This document shows, one piece after another, positions 1 through 6,499 of a DNA stretch of 14,129 nucleotides. Each line of letters opens with the position of its first letter. The first letter of the stretch is position 1. The notes under the pieces were generated by a model. The model made no database searches. It had not been told where the DNA came from and was given only the letters and a program-made list of their open reading frames with translations. Both the position numbers and the translations under genes were made by a program. The DNA lies in assembly GCA_019415925.1 (NCBI GenBank), contig DXYG01000070.1, positions 1 to 14,129 of the forward strand, in the 5' to 3' direction. Source of the DNA: Clostridiales bacterium. GTDB lineage: Bacteria; Bacillota; Clostridia; Oscillospirales; Acutalibacteraceae.

Positions 1-15
1 CCTTTTATACGATTG

Positions 16-24
16 TGGTATAAT
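16..24 (+). promoter_or_regulatory. Candidate extended -10 promoter element upstream of the secreted repeat protein
   Basis: A perfect TATAAT at 19-24 is preceded by TG one base upstream (16-17), matching the extended -10 pattern TGnTATAAT. The -35 box would lie outside the window, so it cannot be assessed. Transcription from here would give a leader of about 135 bases before the ATG at 167. Other possible promoters lie closer to the gene: TTGAGA at 90-95 with GATAAC at 114-119 (18-base spacing), and a second TATAAT at 127-132. Which one is used cannot be decided from sequence. Confidence 0.4.
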
Positions 25-118
25 TAAGTTGTTTAATAATGCATTTGAACAAAAAATATTTTATTGTTTACTTATTAACGTAAATTATTTTGAGATATTT
101 TGGAAATACAGGAGATAA

Positions 119-139
119 CTGTCGAATATAATCCGACAG
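119..139. repeat. Perfect 6-bp inverted repeat flanking a TATAAT box
   Basis: CTGTCG at 119-124 and CGACAG at 134-139 are perfect inverted copies. They are separated by nine bases that contain a consensus TATAAT at 127-132. The symmetry around a -10-like hexamer, 27 bases before the start codon, is what a repressor operator over a promoter would look like. It could equally be a small hairpin in the 5' leader if transcription starts further upstream. No good -35 box sits 16-18 bases before this TATAAT, so promoter use is uncertain. Confidence 0.4.
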
Positions 140-166
140 ATAAATATTATAAAGGAGTAATCAACA

Positions 167-2560
167 ATGAAAACAATCAAAAAGCAAATCTCTGTTTTGC
201 TTGCAGTAATGATGATTTTGTGTTCGTTTACGGCAATTTCATTCAGTGCAAGTGCAGCGGAAACCACAGGCGGCGAAATTACGGTAAAATCAAATTTATG
301 CGATTCAAAAGTCTATAGCTATTCGGCTAATGACAAGCAGATTGAGGTTACGTACTATCTTCAGTGCGACGAGATGCTTTTGAATATGCAGGGCGGAATT
401 TACTATGACAGCAGCGTTTTAAAGATTGCTGACACAAACACAGCAAAGACAAGCATTCCCGGTTTTGCTGAAGGTCAATATTTCGTAAACTTTGACCTTA
501 CAAACAAGGCTCTGTTCAACGCAACAAGTCTTAACCTTTACGATTTCACAACCAAGGGCGTGTTCTTCACCGTTACCTTTGATATTATCGGCAGCGGCGA
601 CACAGAAGTAAACCTTGATGTTGATGTTATCACAGCTACAACAGCAAACTCATATGATGAGCTTGAAACTGCAAGTGATATTGACCTCGTTTACTACGGT
701 AATATTGCATCAGATAAATTTACATTTGCCGGTGAAGGCAAGCTTGTTTCCAAGCCTTCTGCCGCAACAATTTATTTTGCAATGCCGAGAGGAGTTGACA
801 GAAGCGACAGTTGGAGCGGTGCGGATCTTTATTACAACTCAACTGTATCCTTAACAAACGCAACAAGATTACCCTTAACCGATACAGGCAGAGTAATAGA
901 AGCTACAGTTACCGACACCTTAACACAGTTCTCTTCGGGAAATCTCGACGTTTATTCAGTAAATCTTAGCGAAAGCCAGATTGCAGAGATTGACAATGCT
1001 AAGTCAGTAGGCTTTGTAAAGGCCGGCGCAAGCGACAGAACAGGTTTAAGAACAGGTTATTCAATTCTTAACGCAACAACTACTGATGAGTATTCTTCAA
1101 CAAAAGCATCAATTGCTGATTTCGACGGAATGACATTTGTAATTAACAGTTGCTATGATACAAAATATGAAGCCGTAACCTATACAGGTAAGTGGGTTGA
1201 AGGCAACGGCAGCAAGGCAACTGAAATTGCATTTGCAGCTCCTAAAGGTAATACAGCCAGCGGAACATGGACAGGCGCAGATTTATTCTACAGCTCCACA
1301 ACATCAATTGCAAATGCAACAAGAATTTCAATGACAAAGAGCAACAGAGTTCTCAGTTGCACAGCAGGAACAACAAAAACTCTGAAACCCGGTGATTGGA
1401 GTATATATACTTTAAAACTCACAGATGATCAGGTAGCGGCAATCAATGCAAGTAAAGCTTGCGGCTTTGCAATGAAGGGTTCAAACGTAAGAACAGGTAT
1501 GAGAACAGGTTATTCACTGCTCAATGCTACATCAGACGGTTCTTATTCAACAAAAAAGTCTAATATTGAAAGCTTTGCAGGAAAGACATTTGTAATCAGC
1601 GGTTGTTATGATACTAAGTATGAGAATACAACATACACAGGATACTGGTCAAATGAAACCGGAACAGTGTCAACTGCAACAGCAACCATTAACTTTGCTG
1701 CTCCTTATTCAGCTACGGCTTCAACTAATTGGACAGGTGTAGATTTCTACTACAGTGTTAAGGAAAATATTACCGATGCAACAAGAGTAACAATGACAAA
1801 GACTGATAAAGTACTCAAGGTAGACACTGACCTTGGAAAATTAAAGTCAGGTGAATGGGTAATCTATACAGTAAATCTTACAGCTGAACAGGTTAGCGAT
1901 ATCAGCGATTGTGTTTCTGTAGGATTTGTAAAGACCGGAAGTAATGTAAGAACAGGTTTAAGAGCACAGTACTCAATTCTCAACGCAAATGAAACAGGCT
2001 CCTATGCGTCAAGCGATGCAGCTATCTCAGACTTTGACGGATTGACCTTTGTAATCAACGGTTGCTATGATTCTAAGTATGAGCTCACAACATACACAGG
2101 CTACTGGACAGATGAGCTTGGAACAACTGCAACTAGCAGTGAAACTATCAGATTTGCAGCTCCGACAAATTGGAAAGGCGTAAATCTGTTCTATAACAGC
2201 ACTGCTTCTGTTTCCGGCGTAAAGACAATTGAGATGACAAAGACAGCTGAAACAAAGGCTGTTACAGTTAGCGGACTTAATAAGATTAGTTCCGGAAACT
2301 GGGCAATCTATGAAGTAACTTTGACAGCAGAGCAGATTGTTGCTTTAGACAAGAGCTTGGTTGTAGGATTTATGAATTCAGCTTCTTCTTCAAACAGAAC
2401 AGGCTTAAGGAAAGAATACTCAGTAATCTATGCAACAGCAGATGGTACTTATGAATCGGCAAGCAATTCTATCATTGATTATGCAGGCAAGACCTTTGTA
2501 ATCAGCGGTTGCTACGATTCAAAGTATGAAGCACAGACATACACAGGATACTGGGAATAA
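167..2560 (+). CDS. Secreted protein: signal peptide, cohesin-like domain, four tandem ~142-residue modules
   Basis: This 797-residue protein is probably exported by Sec. Residues 1-30 have a KTIKK n-region, a hydrophobic core and an ASA-A cleavage site near residue 30. Residues ~36-190 look like a cohesin / carbohydrate-binding-like beta-sandwich: an early ITVKSN strand, the motif YYDSSVLKI at 79-87, FTVTFDIIG at 134-142, then VNLDVDVITA. Residues 200-343, 353-494, 507-647 and 660-796 are four diverged copies of one module. Each opens like I-x-F-A-(A/M)-P, has W-x-G-(A/V)-D/N-L/F-(F/Y)-Y, a VGF-RTGLR-YS(I/L)-(L/I)-(N/Y)A core, and ends G-x-TFVI-x-x-CYD-x-KYE...TYTGYW. The protein stops at the end of copy 4, with no LPxTG, dockerin, S-layer repeat or C-terminal membrane helix. 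The modules may be carbohydrate-binding beta-sandwiches, loosely like starch-binding modules in their W/Y pattern, but I do not recognise the family. The start is supported by AAAGGAG at 151-157, nine bases before the ATG. The gene is transcribed alone, convergent with the polysaccharide operon. Confidence 0.9.
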   Translation: MKTIKKQISVLLAVMMILCSFTAISFSASAAETTGGEITVKSNLCDSKVYSYSANDKQIEVTYYLQCDEMLLNMQGGIYYDSSVLKIADTNTAKTSIPGFAEGQYFVNFDLTNKALFNATSLNLYDFTTKGVFFTVTFDIIGSGDTEVNLDVDVITATTANSYDELETASDIDLVYYGNIASDKFTFAGEGKLVSKPSAATIYFAMPRGVDRSDSWSGADLYYNSTVSLTNATRLPLTDTGRVIEATVTDTLTQFSSGNLDVYSVNLSESQIAEIDNAKSVGFVKAGASDRTGLRTGYSILNATTTDEYSSTKASIADFDGMTFVINSCYDTKYEAVTYTGKWVEGNGSKATEIAFAAPKGNTASGTWTGADLFYSSTTSIANATRISMTKSNRVLSCTAGTTKTLKPGDWSIYTLKLTDDQVAAINASKACGFAMKGSNVRTGMRTGYSLLNATSDGSYSTKKSNIESFAGKTFVISGCYDTKYENTTYTGYWSNETGTVSTATATINFAAPYSATASTNWTGVDFYYSVKENITDATRVTMTKTDKVLKVDTDLGKLKSGEWVIYTVNLTAEQVSDISDCVSVGFVKTGSNVRTGLRAQYSILNANETGSYASSDAAISDFDGLTFVINGCYDSKYELTTYTGYWTDELGTTATSSETIRFAAPTNWKGVNLFYNSTASVSGVKTIEMTKTAETKAVTVSGLNKISSGNWAIYEVTLTAEQIVALDKSLVVGFMNSASSSNRTGLRKEYSVIYATADGTYESASNSIIDYAGKTFVISGCYDSKYEAQTYTGYWE
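764..2557 (+). repeat. Four tandem in-gene repeats, period ~460 bp (~153 residues)
   Basis: The coding units lie at about 764-1195, 1223-1648, 1685-2107 and 2144-2557, with starts 153-154 codons apart. Unit 4 is shortened just after its opening AAP. The nucleotide sequence is still similar at unit ends: 1631-1648 (unit 2) and 2537-2554 (unit 4) are identical over 18 bases, and 2090-2107 (unit 3) differs by one base. Unit 1 is the most diverged at its end (GKW instead of GYW). Linkers between units are Thr/Ser/Ala/Gly-rich. Module boundaries are my reading by eye. Confidence 0.85.
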
Positions 2561-2580
2561 AAATTAATTAGAATTATTAA

Positions 2581-2613
2581 CCCCCCACACATTTGTGTGG
2601 GGGGTGCTTGTTT
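2581..2613. terminator. Strong GC-rich terminator between convergent genes, probably bidirectional
   Basis: The arms 2581-2591 (six C then ACACA) and 2594-2604 (TGTGT then six G) are perfectly complementary with a two-base loop, so in practice a ten-pair stem with an ATTT loop. On the plus strand the stem is followed by TGCTTGTTT. On the minus strand it is followed by a T-rich stretch (TTAATAATTCTAATTAATTTTT). It starts 20 bases after the stop of the plus-strand gene. I see no other good minus-strand terminator between here and the end of the operon at 2767, so it could serve both transcripts. Confidence 0.8.
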
Positions 2614-2656
2614 AAAAAGATTAAACTTTAAATGCTTAATAGTCTACTTTTGTGAT

Positions 2657-2692
2657 ACGGCAAAGCCTTCCTTTGAGGGAAAGTTTTGCCGT
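2657..2692. repeat. Long imperfect hairpin in the convergent intergenic region
   Basis: ACGGCAAAGC at 2657-2666 pairs with GTTTTGCCGT at 2683-2692 (ten pairs, one G-U). After one C/A mismatch, TTCC at 2668-2671 pairs with GGAA at 2678-2681. TTTTG follows on the plus strand, so it could be a second, weaker terminator for plus-strand transcripts. On the minus strand no T-run follows. Such intergenic palindromes are also typical of small dispersed repeats; genome copy number would decide. I see nothing else in 2561-2766. Confidence 0.5.
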
Positions 2693-2766
2693 TTTGACGT
2701 AAGGGTTGGGAGCAGTCTTGATTGTTTCAAATTAATATAGTATTTATACGGTGTAATAGATACAAG

Positions 2767-3897
2767 CTATTTTATAATTTTTTTAATAAAATATTTTAAT
2801 TTAGGCTTAGAATTAAACTTTTTAACAGTATGTGCATAATCGGAAGAGAGATATGTTTGCCAGAATAAATCACTCTTAGGTGTTTTATCAAAAGGTTTTC
2901 TTAGCGGCTGTTGTGAAGCTGCTAAATCCATAGATGTTTCAAGAGCTTCAAAGCTAAAAAAGATGTTTTTTAGACATTGTTCACCTTTCAAAGTATTTGT
3001 AATAACGAGCGAAACGCCCTTATAATCCTGAAATTCGGAGAATTCTTTTTCAATCCCCCAGAAGTCGGCTAGAGTAATGTCACCTACTCGCTTTAAATTT
3101 GAGAAAGGACATTTATAGCAGGACTCACGGAGTGAAAAGTTTTTGAGAAAAAAAGCATAATAGCTGTCAATTACAGGCTGTTCGCTATAAACTTTTCCGT
3201 TTTCGAAAGTTATAAGCATATCCTGTACTTTCCCTTTAATTGCCTTGCCCCTGAAATTTACTGAGGTGATTTTGCTCTTATATTTATTCTCCATAAATTT
3301 CAGATAATCTGCAAAGAGCTTAGGACTCGGTACGCCGTGGCAGACAATATCAACGCACAAAAGCTTATCGTATTCTTTTCCGAGATAATTCCTGAGTCCC
3401 TGAACCTGACAGCCTGTTCCCGAAAAAAGAACAGGTAAATTGTTTTCCAAATCCATTTTGATTTCAGAAAAAGTATTGCCCATATCACTTTGGACATATT
3501 TGGATTTCATTATTCTTTTAAGCCCGTTTTCGTCTGAAACGCCGATATGCTTTACAACAAAATTCTCATCATATGCTGCTCCGTAAACCTTGCCGCCTTC
3601 GTTAATAACTTTCAGGGCGATTTCATAAAATGCACCGCCGGAGGAGCTTGTTTTTCTGATTTTTTCATCTTTATGCTTGACTGCATATGCGTGCTGTGTA
3701 TGTATTTCCGATGTATGATTCTTTGTTATCGGACAAACCTTTTTACAAAGACCGCACTCAATACACCTGTCTGATGAAATTTTCGGATAGGCAAATCCTT
3801 TTTCGTCTGATTTCATTGAAATTGCATTTTTGGGACATATATTGTTGCAGGCGCCGCACCCGCAGCATTCGCTTTTATCTTTAAAAAGAGTAATCAT
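2767..3897 (-). CDS. FrhB/FdhB-family Fe-S flavoprotein 1 ('coenzyme F420 hydrogenase beta subunit'-like)
   Basis: This 376-residue protein belongs to the FrhB/FdhB family, whose members use FAD and 4Fe-4S clusters to move electrons, often with ferredoxin. Two ferredoxin-type cluster motifs are at the N terminus: C11-x2-C14-x2-C17-x3-C21-P and C45-x2-C48-x2-C51-x3-C55-P. The FrhB core follows, with SKYVQSD near 132-138, LFSGTGCQ at 157-164, DIVCHGVPSP at 183-192, RESCYKC at 257-263 and DITLADFWG at 273-281. It is cytoplasmic, with no membrane segment. It is the last gene of the operon, six bases after the flippase stop; AAAGG overlapping the flippase end, about ten bases from the ATG, is the likely ribosome site. 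No hydrogenase or formate dehydrogenase subunit is nearby, and gut Clostridia are not expected to make F420, so the family name is probably misleading. Such genes recur in surface-polysaccharide loci beside pyruvyl-transferase-family genes; their reaction is not established. A role in reducing a sugar substituent is my inference. Confidence 0.88.
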   Translation of the reverse strand: MITLFKDKSECCGCGACNNICPKNAISMKSDEKGFAYPKISSDRCIECGLCKKVCPITKNHTSEIHTQHAYAVKHKDEKIRKTSSSGGAFYEIALKVINEGGKVYGAAYDENFVVKHIGVSDENGLKRIMKSKYVQSDMGNTFSEIKMDLENNLPVLFSGTGCQVQGLRNYLGKEYDKLLCVDIVCHGVPSPKLFADYLKFMENKYKSKITSVNFRGKAIKGKVQDMLITFENGKVYSEQPVIDSYYAFFLKNFSLRESCYKCPFSNLKRVGDITLADFWGIEKEFSEFQDYKGVSLVITNTLKGEQCLKNIFFSFEALETSMDLAASQQPLRKPFDKTPKSDLFWQTYLSSDYAHTVKKFNSKPKLKYFIKKIIK

Positions 3898-3903
3898 TTT
3901 AAT

Positions 3904-5430
3904 TCAGCCTTTCTTTTTAATCATACCTTTAGCTCTTTTAATCAGCGCATTTAGCTGAGGACGTTCAAATATCAGCGCCATAATCAGCACAACGGCACAG
4001 GCATAAACAAATGCAGCCGCTGCCCAAAGCACCCAGAAAATTAGATTATCAGCCGTTACTTTAACGAAGTTAAAAGGCAGAATAATAAGAGCGGAGCAGA
4101 TTATCATTCTTATGTATCTGAAAAGCGTAAGCCTTATGGGGAGCTGAGTAACATTTCTCGGAATGAAAATCATCAAATCAATTGTTCTGTAAAGATTAGA
4201 AAGACAGGTAGCAATCAGAATTCCGACCAGACCGAAATAGTAGCCCAAAATTGAACCAAGTACGATTATAATAAGTGCCTGAATTGAAGTCTGAATACGT
4301 GTTTCCTTGTAAAGTCCTGCCGATATTACCAGCATACCCTGAGGAGTTTTCATATTGTACAGAAAACCGTTGAGGGTGAACAAAAATCCGACAAGCGGCA
4401 CATTGTAGTTTGTATCGTGAATACCGCTCGTATATATCAATACGAACGGAACGATTAAAACCGAGGTTACCGAATAAACAATTGTTATCAAAGAATAGTA
4501 CATAAAAGAAAATTCGGAGTAGGTTTTCTGAAGAGTTTTCTGTTCTTTTTTTGCCAGCATTTCACCAAAAGCGGCTGAAACACCTGTAGTAAAAATACTA
4601 AATACACTGTTGATTCCGTTAAGCACCATATTGTAGATTGAATAAACCGAAACTGTCTTAAGCGATGTAAAAATTGTAGCGAGAACAGTAGGTGCACCGA
4701 TCTGAACAGTACCGAGAATCTGGAGATACAGAGCGTACCAGCGTTTGTTGAGAGCAGATTTGTCAGGTTTTTCGTGATAGTCTATAAACTTATAATGCTT
4801 TTTAACATAAATCTGAAGAATCAGCGACCTTGCATACATTGCGAGAATCGCAAGCGCATACACAAGCACTACGTTGATTTTGAAATATGATAAGACAACA
4901 ATAATTATAGTATTGAGAATTGTGTAAATTGAGGATGCAACGGAAATTACATATGTTCTTTGGTCGGCGGTAAGCAGTACACGGTACTTGGAAAGAGTAA
5001 AAAAGTCAAGGAAGCCTTTTCCGCCGAGAGAGAGCACAAGCAGACCTACCAGAACAGGAGGCAATTCGTCTGTTGCTATGAAAAGCGGATATGCAATTGC
5101 AAGCACACCTACAAGGGCTACAAAAATGTAACCTGCCTGAAAGTAGAACTTTCGTGCAGCCGATACAACGGCATTAATCTGCTTGTGGTTTTTTTCAGCA
5201 AGAGGTATGTACAGCGCAAATACAGCAGCACCTGAAATTCCTGCTTCAACAAGCGTAAAGTAGTTGATAAACTGCTGAATTGAAGATACAAGTCCGTTAA
5301 TCTCACTGCCGTAGCAAGAGAGCATAACACGTGGGGTAATGAAACCCGCAATCATTACAATCACTTGATAAAGAGCAGTGGTTACAGAGTTATGAATAAA
5401 CTTTTTTGTTCTGCTTTCATTTTTACTCAA
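3904..5430 (-). CDS. Wzx-type oligosaccharide flippase (polysaccharide biosynthesis protein, MOP superfamily)
   Basis: This ~508-residue integral membrane protein would flip the lipid-linked repeat unit from the inner to the outer face of the membrane. It has about twelve to fourteen hydrophobic segments with the usual flippase layout. The N-terminal region carries TPRVMLSCYGSEINGLVSS followed by IQQFINYFTLVEAGISGA, typical of Firmicutes exopolysaccharide flippases. The end is a short basic tail (KRAKGMIKKKG). Two starts are possible: GTG at 5439, or TTG at 5430. I chose TTG because GGAAGTG (5437-5443) lies six bases before it, whereas the GTG is part of that motif and has no site of its own. 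With this start it overlaps the end of pyruvyl-transferase-family gene 1 by eight bases, suggesting coupled translation. Its place beside a Wzy-like polymerase supports a Wzx/Wzy-dependent pathway; the substrate is unknown. Confidence 0.9.
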   Translation of the reverse strand: MSKNESRTKKFIHNSVTTALYQVIVMIAGFITPRVMLSCYGSEINGLVSSIQQFINYFTLVEAGISGAAVFALYIPLAEKNHKQINAVVSAARKFYFQAGYIFVALVGVLAIAYPLFIATDELPPVLVGLLVLSLGGKGFLDFFTLSKYRVLLTADQRTYVISVASSIYTILNTIIIVVLSYFKINVVLVYALAILAMYARSLILQIYVKKHYKFIDYHEKPDKSALNKRWYALYLQILGTVQIGAPTVLATIFTSLKTVSVYSIYNMVLNGINSVFSIFTTGVSAAFGEMLAKKEQKTLQKTYSEFSFMYYSLITIVYSVTSVLIVPFVLIYTSGIHDTNYNVPLVGFLFTLNGFLYNMKTPQGMLVISAGLYKETRIQTSIQALIIIVLGSILGYYFGLVGILIATCLSNLYRTIDLMIFIPRNVTQLPIRLTLFRYIRMIICSALIILPFNFVKVTADNLIFWVLWAAAAFVYACAVVLIMALIFERPQLNALIKRAKGMIKKKG

Positions 5431-6499
5431 AAGATTCACTTCCGTTTAAAATTTCAGATAAATATTTTTGAGAACGAGAGCGTTCTTTGTTAAGAATCAT
5501 CTCAACCTCGTTCCAATTTATAGCATTCTTTGAAATTTCGATAACATCTTCGGTGTTATCAACCGCCCTGTCGAGAAGATTGCACCTTTTAATCAGTGCT
5601 TCGGCACGGAAGTTGTATTTGCTTTGAGTGGTAAATTCGCAAAAGAAGTTTTTATGCAGATTCACGGAAAAAGCAGTTCCGTGAAATGAATTTGTAAAAA
5701 CATATTCTGCATTGTCAAGAAAGCTTAAAAATTCCAGCGGACCGAGACCTCGTACGTGCTTTAAGTCAAGATTGCTGAAAAAGTCGCTTAAATAGTAGAT
5801 TTTACAGCCTGTAGCTTTTGCAAGCTCACGTGCTTTTTCAACTAATTTTACGGGTTTGCAAAGCGTATAGATTGCAATATATTTTTCGTCGGGAGCTTTC
5901 GGAAGGATAGCTTCCCACTCATCTTTCGTAAGTAACAAAGTGGGGTCAACGTGTATTACAGCGTCTTTACCTGTAAGTGCCTTTACAGCCTCTGCGCCGT
6001 CTGTTTCTCTTACCGAAATCTGTCTGAAGGGAGAGATTCTGCGGGTGTATTCCTCGGTTTTGTCCTTGGGAATGGATTTTAAGTTAAAGCTAACTGCATA
6101 TGTATGCTTTTTGGAATCGTCCCTCAGAAAGTCGAGAAAATAGTATTTATCAAAATGACCGCAATGATAGTTCCATATCTGGTCGCTGCCTGCAATGAAA
6201 GAATCAAAATCATTTTCAATTTCCGAAAGCCTGTCATATGTAATAGGAGCTGTCATATCGTCGCCTATAAGCTGACGGCGGAATTCCTCATATTTTTTTT
6301 CTTTTATTCTGTCGTATTTTTGATTCAGTATATTGGCAATTTTCTGTTTCAAGCCTCCCGGATAGTTTGGATAATCGGGAATGTAGTCAAGGATTTTCAC
6401 CTGACAGCCCATTTTTTTCAGAGCAGTATAAAGCGCATACATCTGAAGCGCTGCACCGTGATTAATTGCTCTTTGAAATGTTACCAATGCGATTTTCAT
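5423..6499 (-). CDS. Polysaccharide pyruvyl transferase family protein 1
   Basis: This 358-residue cytoplasmic protein is a member of the polysaccharide pyruvyl transferase family (CsaB, WcaK, GumL relatives). Characterised members transfer a pyruvyl group from phosphoenolpyruvate to a sugar of a surface polymer. Family motifs visible are an N-terminal NHGAALQMYALYTAL helix, AGSDQIWN near 103-110, a beta-strand HVDPTLLL near 183-190 followed by a Trp, and SFHGTAF at 271-277, which includes the conserved His. The reading frame extends to a TTG at 6505, but ATG at 6499 is preferred because AAAGGA lies eight bases upstream. It overlaps the polymerase gene by 38 bases and the flippase by eight, so the three are probably translationally coupled. 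A paralogue lies at 10232-11344; both occur with an FrhB-like gene, although here the flippase sits between the two partners. Ketal pyruvylation is the default function; enolpyruvyl transfer is a speculative alternative. Confidence 0.9.
   Translation of the reverse strand: MKIALVTFQRAINHGAALQMYALYTALKKMGCQVKILDYIPDYPNYPGGLKQKIANILNQKYDRIKEKKYEEFRRQLIGDDMTAPITYDRLSEIENDFDSFIAGSDQIWNYHCGHFDKYYFLDFLRDDSKKHTYAVSFNLKSIPKDKTEEYTRRISPFRQISVRETDGAEAVKALTGKDAVIHVDPTLLLTKDEWEAILPKAPDEKYIAIYTLCKPVKLVEKARELAKATGCKIYYLSDFFSNLDLKHVRGLGPLEFLSFLDNAEYVFTNSFHGTAFSVNLHKNFFCEFTTQSKYNFRAEALIKRCNLLDRAVDNTEDVIEISKNAINWNEVEMILNKERSRSQKYLSEILNGSESFE
5437..5443 (-). promoter_or_regulatory. Ribosome binding site deciding a TTG start for the flippase
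   Basis: On the minus strand this reads GGAAGTG, followed six bases later by TTG (5430-5428). It lies inside the last codons of the preceding gene. The alternative GTG start at 5439-5437 is embedded in this motif and so lacks a usable upstream site. Confidence 0.5.

Noticed and set aside
764..2557. CRISPR array or satellite DNA
   Set aside because: The repetition is about 460 bp in period, in frame and protein-coding, with no short direct repeats and spacers.
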